Origin: Opitutia bacterium UBA7876
Lineage (GTDB): Bacteria > Verrucomicrobiota > Verrucomicrobiia > Opitutales > Seribacteraceae
Reading direction: 5' to 3'
Assembly (NCBI GenBank): GCA_002500665.1
Contig: DLRY01000096.1
Span: forward strand, 1-21,044
Length of the DNA stretch: 21,044 nucleotides
Shown: piece after piece, positions 7,488 to 14,936 of the stretch
How positions within the stretch are numbered: position 1 is the stretch's first letter
Layout: each line of letters starts with the position of its first letter
The notes under the pieces: generated by a model
Told to the model about the DNA's origin: nothing
Databases searched by the model: none
The model's input: the letters and a program-made list of their open reading frames with translations, nothing else
Program-made: the position numbers and the translations under genes

Positions 7488-7515
7488 TTGCATCCCGTAA
7501 GCCTCCATATATAAA
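7488..7515 (+). promoter_or_regulatory. Candidate promoter P1 for the SUMF1-like/cassette-A genes
   Basis: TTGCAT (7488-7493) and TATAAA (7510-7515) are separated by 16 bp. The transcript would start near 7522 and carry a leader of about 74 nt to the ATG at 7596. It is the best sigma-70-like match in this 243-bp divergent spacer. Confidence 0.4.
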
Positions 7516-7552
7516 CTTTTATTCATATTATTGTCATTCCCGAATTCCTTGA

Positions 7553-7580
7553 TTGCACGGAAATTTCCTTTTGTTACAAT
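7553..7580 (+). promoter_or_regulatory. Candidate promoter P2 directly at the SUMF1-like start
   Basis: TTGCAC (7553-7558) and TACAAT (7575-7580) are again 16 bp apart. The predicted start near 7587 leaves a leader of about 9 nt, which would make the message nearly leaderless and fits the missing Shine-Dalgarno. A second TACAAT at 7580-7585 overlaps it. Confidence 0.33.
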
Positions 7581-7595
7581 ACAATCCCTACGAAT

Positions 7596-8714
7596 ATGAA
7601 ATACAGAGCTTACAACCTCGTTTTCCCTCTTCTCAGCTTCTTGCTATGGATTACGCCGACCCATGCGAGAAAACCGGATCGTGCCGTGGAGTCCGTCGAC
7701 GGAAGCGTATACAAAACCGGTACCTATCCCAAGGATCTTTACAAAAAAATGGGTCTTAAGCCAGGTCCGCACGATCACGAGTTTGTCGCCTACGAGGAGA
7801 AGATCGAAACATCCGACGTTTCCTTCGGCATGATTCCCGTCGCAGGGGGTGTTTTTGTCATGGGTAGTCCAGCTGATGACGAGAACAGAGGCGAGGATGA
7901 GTTGATCGAACGCAAGGTTAAGGTTTCCGACTTCTGGATGGGTACCTACGAGGTGACTTGGGATGAGTACGAGCTATGGATGCTCAACTTGGACAAAGAC
8001 AACCGCGATCACAAAAAAAGCGAGACGACCAAGGCTCACACTCTCTCGGATGCAGTGACGAAGCCGACCGCCCCTTACGTCGACATGTCTTTCGGAATGG
8101 GTAAAAGCGGACATCCTGCAATCTGCATGACTCAGCTCTCGGCCAAGATGTACTGCATGTGGCTCAGCGCCCGTACGGGCAAGTTCTATCGCCTCCCCAC
8201 CGAGGCGGAGTGGGAATATGCCTGCAAGGCCGGAACCAAGACCGCCTACAGCTTCGGAGACGACTCAAAAAAATTGTCCGAGCATGCGTGGCACTTGGAC
8301 AACAGTAAATTCAAGTACCAGAAGATTGGCCAGAAGAAGCCCAATCCGCTCGGACTTTACGATATGCATGGGAATGTCTGGGAATGGGTACTTGACCAAT
8401 TCGTGCCTCCGGAAAAAAAAGCTCCCAAGGAATTGCAGGTCAACCCACTGGTATTGCCCAACACGCTCTATCCCAGAACCGTTAAAGGCGGATCTTGGGA
8501 CGATCCAGTCGAAAGTCATCGCAGTGCTTCCCGCATGGGCTCAGAAGGTTGGTGGAAGGAACAGGATCCTCAACTTCCCAAAAGCGTTTGGTATCACACG
8601 GATGCCCTTTTCGTTGGTTTCAGAGTCGTTTGTCCTCGAGAGGTCCCCAAGCTTGAAGATATTGAAAAGTACTGGCCTTCCGAGATCGAAATCAAGGCAA
8701 TACCCACTAGATAA
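7596..8714 (+). CDS. Secreted SUMF1/FGE-fold protein lacking the catalytic cysteines
   Basis: A 372-residue protein with a Sec signal peptide (MKYRAYNLVFPLLSFLLWIT, cleavage probably after PTHA at 24) and a formylglycine-generating-enzyme-sulfatase (SUMF1) domain at about 77-346. Family blocks are PVAGGVFVMGSP (81-92), YEVTWDEYELWM (118-129), RLPTEAEWEYACKAG (199-213), LYDMHGNVWEWV (254-265), VKGGSWDD (296-303) and GFRVVC (341-346). True FGEs carry the copper-binding Cys pair shortly after the GGS motif; here that stretch reads DDPVESHRSASR with no Cys. It is therefore unlikely to make formylglycine and may be a binding or structural member, as is common in this phylum. It lies 53 bp before the giant cassette-A gene, and no sulfatase is near. 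Confidence 0.88.
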   Translation: MKYRAYNLVFPLLSFLLWITPTHARKPDRAVESVDGSVYKTGTYPKDLYKKMGLKPGPHDHEFVAYEEKIETSDVSFGMIPVAGGVFVMGSPADDENRGEDELIERKVKVSDFWMGTYEVTWDEYELWMLNLDKDNRDHKKSETTKAHTLSDAVTKPTAPYVDMSFGMGKSGHPAICMTQLSAKMYCMWLSARTGKFYRLPTEAEWEYACKAGTKTAYSFGDDSKKLSEHAWHLDNSKFKYQKIGQKKPNPLGLYDMHGNVWEWVLDQFVPPEKKAPKELQVNPLVLPNTLYPRTVKGGSWDDPVESHRSASRMGSEGWWKEQDPQLPKSVWYHTDALFVGFRVVCPREVPKLEDIEKYWPSEIEIKAIPTR

Positions 8715-8767
8715 GCTCCTGCGGCGGTTTTTTTCCTTGCGAAGCCTGCTTCATTGGGCTCATTTTT

Positions 8768-11700
8768 ATGATGGTGTTACGTAACTCGAATACCCTTTCG
8801 CCCATAACAGCTGTGCATAGTAAAGACAGGGGCTTTGCCTTGGTTCTGGCCCTGGCCCTCATGAGCTTGGTCTTTCTTCTGGTCGTGGCCTTGGTCAGCT
8901 TGGTCGGCACGGATCTGAGCTTGGCGGAGTTGCGCAAGCAGAGGGTTCTTTCCCAGGCCAATGCCAAAATGGGGATGATGGTTGCATTGGGGGAACTTCA
9001 GAAGCACCTTGGCCCGGATACACGAATTTCCGGAACCGCCGACTTGATGGATGAGCGGATCGAACCGACCGGTCAATTCTTGGATATGCCCTACGACCCC
9101 AAAAGACCACCTACGGACGGTATAGACCTTAACGAGAACGGTCGGATCGACCCGCTTCCCTTCGGCCAAAGGTACTGGACGGGTGTTTGGAAACACCGGG
9201 CAAGTAACGACGGTTCCACTCCCGGGATCAGTCCAACTCCAAAGAATCTGGAAACCGGGAACGTCGGCAACCGCGAAACGATGTACGATACCGACTACGA
9301 CCCCCACCCCGACGTAGAGGTGGCCTGGTTGGTAAGCGGTAACGAGGGATACCAGCGCAAGCTGGGCTTTTTCTCATCCGGGGGAATTTTCCAGTCGCTT
9401 AGGAATACGGTTGGCGTACCCGATGGAATCCTTACCGCCGACCGCTCCGCCCCCTACGGGTCGGACGACAATGCCTGGCTTGATTACGAGAAGGTTGTCA
9501 GGACGGATGCCTTTTTCGGCGAATCAAGGCCCTTCCTCGAGCGCACCTATTCTCATCCCCTGATTGGCCTGCCCGACCCGGACGACCCCCTCGACCCTGA
9601 TTCCAACGAAACGGTGTGGATACTCAAGCGACCTCTCCTGCTTGACTCCTACGACGAGAGCAACCCTCAAAACTGGAGGAATCACCTTGCGGGAGAACCC
9701 ATTAAGGTCAGGAAAACCTCTTTTCCACTTTCCGAGAGGGAAGAGAAAAACGGGGTATATGCATATTGGGTCGGTGACGAAGGCGTGAAGACCAAAGTAA
9801 ACCTGGTCAAGGAGGAAGGGGATTCTCCGCGGGTTGCCCAGGAACCCTTGATGGATCTTTCCTCCGGGGAAAAGGAATCCGGTTTCGACTTGCCTTTCGA
9901 CGGTTCGATCCGCGGGAAGGCGGACGTTCTCGACGTTCCTTCCTATGCATCCATGGATGCTCAGGCCCAGGCCTCCGCCCTGGCGGCGGCACAGCGGGCA
10001 GACAAGGCCGCGGTCAACTATCATGCTCTGACCGCCGATTCCTTCGGGGTGCTGGCCGACGTGAGGACGGGCGGGCTCAAGCGCGACCTCAGCGCCGCCT
10101 TTTCCATGTCTGACTCCCAGTTCGATGCGGACGGTTTCGGAGGCTGGATCTTCCAGGAGAGGGTCCACTACATGAAGAATTTCGAGCCCAACCTCAACAA
10201 CAGCCGCAACGGTCCCAAGGCCAACGAGTGGCTCGACCAAGAGGGTACCGATTTCATTTTCGACGAAGGCGTCCTTGCGGCCGGGCCCAAATGGTCCGTC
10301 CTGCGCGACTTTTACAACAGCTACGAGTACGTTGATTCCTCGGGCCGTCTATCTCTTGGAGGGAGTGCCGGGGCACAGCTCTCCCCCGACAAGTTTCCCC
10401 GGGCCATCGGAGACAACACGGTGATCTTCGATGGCCGGCCAAATGGCAAAATCAGGCAAAAGCGGCAGAGCGAGATATCCAAGCAATACAACTACTTTTC
10501 CGAGATGAGTTTTCGTCCCGAGCCCTCGAACCACCCCTATTCCCCCGTCCTGCTGGAAGTCAAGTACGCCCATGAGCCTTATTTCAAGAATGGCCGGCTC
10601 GGTCTGGCGGTGTATCCTTCCGTGGCCCTCTGGAACCCCTACGACGTCACCCTTTCAATGAATAACGATCTTATTCTCGAGATACCGCTTGAAGTCGAGA
10701 TTCAGGGATACAACACCAAGGACTGGGACATCATGAGGCAATGGAGGCTACACCATTGGCCCAGAAACACGGTCATCACCACTCCATCGAGTACCAGCCT
10801 GCCCGCAAATTCCATCGACTTTTCTTTCGATGAGGACAGCCTACTGGCCAACCGCCAACCTTGGATCAACCCACCGCCCTGGGGTGGCGGCGGCGGTCCC
10901 TACTTGGACCTAAACGGTAACGGCCGTCGAGACCCGGGCGAGCCTATGCACCACGCTCCCTCCATCCCGCAAGTCCGTCCACCGAGGCCCCCGGGCGGTG
11001 GCGGTGGCGGTTCCAGACCCCACTGGCACCACTTCGCATACAGGCGCCATCATTTCTTCCACCAGAACTTCAACCGCGTGTCCCATCAGGACTACAACGT
11101 CAACTTCTATACCTTCCGCCAGACCTTTCCCTTTGCCCATGCCTCTTCCATTGCTGCCGGCCGGGTGCCTAACTTCCACATTTTCCACGGCCCGAGAAAC
11201 TTGAGCTCGGGGACAAAGGGGGTTCCGCTCCGTTTGAGAATCAGGAACATGCAGCTGCAACCCGGGGAGAAGGGCCACTACGTCCTTACCTCCATGCCAA
11301 CGCCAATGCCTTGGAACGCTCCCGTCAAGGAACTGGTTCTCGGCAAGGGGAACGAAGGTGCCCTCAACTACGCCGGCTTCGTGACCGATTATCAGTCCGA
11401 ACCGGACGAACCCATCTCGATTCGTTTCAGGGTGGAGAAGATCCGGGGCGTCAAGCGTGGAGAAATGGAAAATTTCGATGGGGACGGAAACCTCATGCCC
11501 CCGGCCAGCGGGATTCCTTCGCCGAGTGGCATAACCCTCTATGAGGTCCGCACCCAACCACATCCTAGCGGGAGCGGATACGAGTGGCCCATCCGCCGCA
11601 TCAACAAGGAATTTGGCCTTCAGATCGGTTCAGGTACCAGGGACTACAGGGCCGCGGCCGAACTCGATATCGACCTTAAGCAGGCGGGTGTTCCTTCCAA

Positions 11701-14056
11701 CCGGATGTACGGAAATGGGTTCCGCATCCGCTATCAACTCCCCGGGGAAGCCGACAAGGTGGTCTTCCAGCAATACAACCCGAGGGCTCTTATGGACAGT
11801 TACCAGGCCGGATCGGGTGACAACTGGGTCATTGAAAAGTACAATGGCGCTACTTATCAGAACAACCACGGGGCGGTTAACGGAAATGTCCGTTTCTTCG
11901 ACGTGCCTGCCGACGATGAGCCGTTCGACGAAACCAAGCATTTTCTCCCCCGGAGTCCCAACCTGCGCAATGCGGTCTCCTCGCCCATCATGCCCCGGGT
12001 GGATACCGTCAACCAGGGTTGCGTCGGCCTGTATCACGATTACGTCAATTACGAGGGGAAGGCCCAGGCTGGGGCGAGGGGAGCCATTCTCTTCGGGGTG
12101 CCCCGGGAGCCCATGCTTTCCATGATCGATTTTCGGCATGCCAATTTGAACTACTACCTGCAGAGCAGCGCCTACCAGGTCGGCAACTCCTATGCGAGCA
12201 CCCAACTGGGTCGCTACAAGACGTGGGGTCGTGTGCGCAGGATTGATTTCCAGCCCCATTCCGATATGAATCCTGGGGCTCAAGACAGCAAATTTACTTT
12301 CATGGTGCCCACTCCCTATGGCGACGTGACGGTCAGGCTTTTCCCCTGGGACTTGAGGAACTGGAATTTCGAACTTGGCACCGTACGGAGCACTAACAGC
12401 GAATTCAACCATCAGAACGTCGTTCTCGACCAGAACTTCTACCTCAACCAAGCCCTATTCGATGGTTATTTCCTTTCGGGGGACAATCGCCCTGGAGCCA
12501 TTGGGGTGGAGCCCTCGAACCCGCGTTTCGTGGAGTACTACAGGCAGGAAAGAAGTGATCAGCCCACGGACTCTTCCTCCCCCTCTTCACCCAGTTACCA
12601 GACCAACGCCGGCGATCTTCTGGTCGACGGGGCCTTCAACGTTAACTCCACCTCTGTGGAAGCCTGGATCAGTCAGTTGACTTCTCTCAAGGAACTGGGG
12701 GCCTCCAAGACCTATTTTCCCCGCACTTTCACCGAGCCGGTCAACAAGGACGACCTCCTTGCCGGGTGGGCTTCCCTGACTGACGAGCAGGTTGCCCTTT
12801 TGGCTACCAAAATCGTGGAGGAAGTGAAGCTACGTGGTCCCTTCCTTTCCTTTTCCGACTTCGTTAACCGAAGGCTTGCACGCATGACCTTCCCCTCCGG
12901 GAACATCAGCCTGGCCTGGCTGCCCAAGGAGCAATGGCCCAGGGAAACGAGGGATACCGTATTGGGCTTGCGGGGTCCCGTTCAGGCGGCCATCGCCAAG
13001 GCCAAGATCAACAACGAAGGCTTCTCCGCCTCCACCAACCTGGCCCTTCCCACCGTCCCTACCAGAAGGTGGAACGGAGCCGCCAACAACTTTACTTTCA
13101 TCGGCGGACAGTTCGGGGTCCATGCCGTGAGTTTGCAGAACACCTCCCGCCCCCGTAAGGCCAACCCGAACGTCTGGAGACCCATACCCAACAACCGCAA
13201 CCACTGGTTCCGCTTTCCCCAATCCTGGGGCTCCGGAGTGGAACAAGTGGACCGATTCGTTCCTGATCCGGCCAACCAAATCCGGGCGACCGATGGTCAC
13301 GTGCAACAGGGATTCGCAAATTCCGTAGGCCAAATGATCGGCTCCCCTCCCTACATGATTCCGGAAGGCACCACCAGGGGTCGTCCCGGCACCGGGTCGT
13401 GGGTCAATGCACGGGCTCACGTGAGGATGGAATCCTACACCAATGCCTTTGAGCATGGAGAGGCTCCCGATGCCATCATGGGTGTGGAGAATGTTGCTTC
13501 CGCCGCCCAAATCCCGGGGTGGCTCACCCAATCGGACGTCCTGTCTCCCCTAGCCCCCGTTTTATCGGCCCGTTCGGATACCTTCACCATCCGCGTAATG
13601 GGCGAAAGCCCGGCCAGCGAGGACAACCCAATCTCTTCGCGCTCCTGGATCGAGGTGACCGTTCAGCGGGTGCCCGATTACGTCAAGGCCAGCCTCGATG
13701 CTCCCCATCACCGTCCTCATGAGCCCTTTGAGGACCGGAATTTCGATGGAATCTGGAACGGCAGGGACGAGTACTGGCTGGATTTGAACCAAAACAGCCG
13801 TGAATCCCTAAGTGGAAGACTCGTCGACGTCAGCAACGGTATCGAGAGCGGACCCGATTTGCCCGGCGTTGGCGATACGCAGGCCTACAGCCTATATGCG
13901 GTCGGCTTGGCCTCGGATCGCAAGCTCAATGAGGACAAGCATGAGGAAGTCTTGTCCAACCCTAGTAAGGACATTTCCAGAAAGGGCATCAACCAACGCT
14001 TCGGCCGGAAGTTCAAGATCATCAAGTTTCGTTGGTTGCGGGAGAACGAAGTGTAA
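8768..14056 (+). CDS. Giant Verru_Chthon cassette protein A-like, pilin/GspK-like N-terminus
   Basis: A 1762-residue protein. Residues 20-46 (DRGFALVLALALMSL and on) form a class III-like/PilX- or GspK-type hydrophobic N-terminus, with Gly22/Phe23 as a possible prepilin-peptidase site, but mature position +5 is Leu, not Glu. The following helix QANAKMGMMVALGELQKHLG (64-83) is typical of Verru_Chthon protein A. The remainder is a large extracytoplasmic part. It carries Ca2+-loop-like motifs: DLNENGRID (120-128), DLNGNGRRD (714-722), DGDGNLM (904-910), DRNFDGIWN (1656-1664) and DLNQNSRES (1672-1680). It also has a Pro/Gly/His-rich insert (701-766) and a GPFLSFSDFVNRRLA segment near 1357. No enzyme motif was recognised. 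A role as a tip or scaffold component of a pilus-like assembly is inference. ATG codons at 8768 and 8771 are both possible, without a Shine-Dalgarno. Confidence 0.82.
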   Translation: MMVLRNSNTLSPITAVHSKDRGFALVLALALMSLVFLLVVALVSLVGTDLSLAELRKQRVLSQANAKMGMMVALGELQKHLGPDTRISGTADLMDERIEPTGQFLDMPYDPKRPPTDGIDLNENGRIDPLPFGQRYWTGVWKHRASNDGSTPGISPTPKNLETGNVGNRETMYDTDYDPHPDVEVAWLVSGNEGYQRKLGFFSSGGIFQSLRNTVGVPDGILTADRSAPYGSDDNAWLDYEKVVRTDAFFGESRPFLERTYSHPLIGLPDPDDPLDPDSNETVWILKRPLLLDSYDESNPQNWRNHLAGEPIKVRKTSFPLSEREEKNGVYAYWVGDEGVKTKVNLVKEEGDSPRVAQEPLMDLSSGEKESGFDLPFDGSIRGKADVLDVPSYASMDAQAQASALAAAQRADKAAVNYHALTADSFGVLADVRTGGLKRDLSAAFSMSDSQFDADGFGGWIFQERVHYMKNFEPNLNNSRNGPKANEWLDQEGTDFIFDEGVLAAGPKWSVLRDFYNSYEYVDSSGRLSLGGSAGAQLSPDKFPRAIGDNTVIFDGRPNGKIRQKRQSEISKQYNYFSEMSFRPEPSNHPYSPVLLEVKYAHEPYFKNGRLGLAVYPSVALWNPYDVTLSMNNDLILEIPLEVEIQGYNTKDWDIMRQWRLHHWPRNTVITTPSSTSLPANSIDFSFDEDSLLANRQPWINPPPWGGGGGPYLDLNGNGRRDPGEPMHHAPSIPQVRPPRPPGGGGGGSRPHWHHFAYRRHHFFHQNFNRVSHQDYNVNFYTFRQTFPFAHASSIAAGRVPNFHIFHGPRNLSSGTKGVPLRLRIRNMQLQPGEKGHYVLTSMPTPMPWNAPVKELVLGKGNEGALNYAGFVTDYQSEPDEPISIRFRVEKIRGVKRGEMENFDGDGNLMPPASGIPSPSGITLYEVRTQPHPSGSGYEWPIRRINKEFGLQIGSGTRDYRAAAELDIDLKQAGVPSNRMYGNGFRIRYQLPGEADKVVFQQYNPRALMDSYQAGSGDNWVIEKYNGATYQNNHGAVNGNVRFFDVPADDEPFDETKHFLPRSPNLRNAVSSPIMPRVDTVNQGCVGLYHDYVNYEGKAQAGARGAILFGVPREPMLSMIDFRHANLNYYLQSSAYQVGNSYASTQLGRYKTWGRVRRIDFQPHSDMNPGAQDSKFTFMVPTPYGDVTVRLFPWDLRNWNFELGTVRSTNSEFNHQNVVLDQNFYLNQALFDGYFLSGDNRPGAIGVEPSNPRFVEYYRQERSDQPTDSSSPSSPSYQTNAGDLLVDGAFNVNSTSVEAWISQLTSLKELGASKTYFPRTFTEPVNKDDLLAGWASLTDEQVALLATKIVEEVKLRGPFLSFSDFVNRRLARMTFPSGNISLAWLPKEQWPRETRDTVLGLRGPVQAAIAKAKINNEGFSASTNLALPTVPTRRWNGAANNFTFIGGQFGVHAVSLQNTSRPRKANPNVWRPIPNNRNHWFRFPQSWGSGVEQVDRFVPDPANQIRATDGHVQQGFANSVGQMIGSPPYMIPEGTTRGRPGTGSWVNARAHVRMESYTNAFEHGEAPDAIMGVENVASAAQIPGWLTQSDVLSPLAPVLSARSDTFTIRVMGESPASEDNPISSRSWIEVTVQRVPDYVKASLDAPHHRPHEPFEDRNFDGIWNGRDEYWLDLNQNSRESLSGRLVDVSNGIESGPDLPGVGDTQAYSLYAVGLASDRKLNEDKHEEVLSNPSKDISRKGINQRFGRKFKIIKFRWLRENEV
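10868..11065 (+). repeat. Low-complexity Pro/Gly/His-rich insert within the giant cassette-A protein
   Basis: Residues 701-766 hold PPPWGGGGG, then a DxNxNGxxD loop, a Pro-rich stretch, a second run of six Gly (743-748, coded by alternating GGC/GGT) and a cluster of His and aromatic residues (HWHH, then YRRHHFFHQ). The two glycine runs bracket the Ca2+-loop-like motif. The DNA keeps the reading frame and the surrounding sequence is ordinary. Confidence 0.7.
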
Positions 14057-14098
14057 ATCAAGCCTTCTCTTCCTGTCGCAAATAGTTAGTCTGCAGGC

Positions 14099-14908
14099 AT
14101 GAGAACATGCCTCTTTCTTTTCCTCCTCGGTCCCTCGCTCCTCTTGGGTCAGGAGAACCCCATTCCTTTGCCGCAGGAGATCCCCGCTGCCGAGAAGGTC
14201 CGACCCAGAAACGTCTTTTCCCTTACCCTCTGGAATTACCAAGGCAGGCTGGACGTAGCTTATGCCCCATGGGGAAATCATCAGGAGGGCAACGCAACCC
14301 TCGTTCCCTTGACCCTCGTCACGGGTGCTCGTTCCGAGAAATGCGCCTATTACGGAGCGGGAAAGCTCGTTCTTCTAAGGCCCAAGCAAACGGCGGACCC
14401 CGAGGCTACGGCAATACCGGAGTACGAAAAGTTTCTCGAGGTTGTTCTTCCCTTCAGGCCCGACAGAACAAGTGAGACTCTTCTTTTGCTAGGCTCAGGG
14501 CGCAAAGAGGGCGAATGGAGGGTGTCGCCCCTCGATTTCGATCCACAAGTCCTGCCGAAGGGAAAATTTTCCTTCGTTTCCCGCTCGACGGTTCCCCTCA
14601 ACCTTTCCTTTGGCGAGGAGAAGTTCGCCCTTTCCGCTGGCGAAGCCAAGAAGGTGAACGGGATCATCAAGGAGGGTGAGCGGACGATCAAGCTGTCCGT
14701 CTTCTCCAGGCAGGGTGGCGCCCGTCCCGTTTTCGCCCAGGAATGGCCTCATGTGAACGGGCTGCGGGGAATGTTTTTTCTCGGTAGCAAAGGCAATGCC
14801 ATACAGGTTACCAGGTTCGTGGATTTTCCACGCCCAGTCGAGCAGGCCCTCGGCTACGGGTCACCCCGCATTACCATTCCCGATAAGTCTCCCAGGGAAG
14901 AGTATTGA
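14099..14908 (+). CDS. Secreted protein of unknown function downstream of cassette A
   Basis: A 269-residue protein that I do not recognise. Residues 1-17 (MRTCLFLFLLGPSLLLG) form a Sec signal peptide, followed by a Pro-rich linker (about 18-36) and a predicted beta-rich body with no transmembrane segment and no enzyme motif. There is one Cys in the mature part (in EKCAYYG). It starts 42 bp after the giant gene and ends 28 bp before the GntP permease gene, so it may be transcribed with either. Its proximity to cassette A and its export signal suggest an accessory envelope protein, but nothing in the sequence proves it. The body has short repeats of the type 'FxLSxGExKKVNG', which could be a beta-sandwich edge. 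Confidence 0.75.
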   Translation: MRTCLFLFLLGPSLLLGQENPIPLPQEIPAAEKVRPRNVFSLTLWNYQGRLDVAYAPWGNHQEGNATLVPLTLVTGARSEKCAYYGAGKLVLLRPKQTADPEATAIPEYEKFLEVVLPFRPDRTSETLLLLGSGRKEGEWRVSPLDFDPQVLPKGKFSFVSRSTVPLNLSFGEEKFALSAGEAKKVNGIIKEGERTIKLSVFSRQGGARPVFAQEWPHVNGLRGMFFLGSKGNAIQVTRFVDFPRPVEQALGYGSPRITIPDKSPREEY

Positions 14909-14936
14909 GCTTCCTCGTCCAATTATTAGGTAAGCC

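Noticed and set aside
7596..8714. Annotation as an active formylglycine-generating enzyme
   Set aside because: The Cys pair required for copper binding after the GGSW motif is absent and there is no sulfatase gene in the window.
8741..8767. GAAG-CCTG-CTTC mini-hairpin followed by TTTTT just before the cassette-A start
   Set aside because: A 4-bp stem is too weak and the T-run is 10 nt away; it was not accepted as a terminator between the SUMF1-like gene and cassette A.
11630..12451. Antisense open frame of 273 residues inside the giant cassette-A gene (and another of 233 residues at 12830-13531)
   Set aside because: They are shadows of the GC-rich third positions of the sense gene; the translations have no domain, no plausible start context and show His/Gly/Val-rich composition typical of antisense frames.
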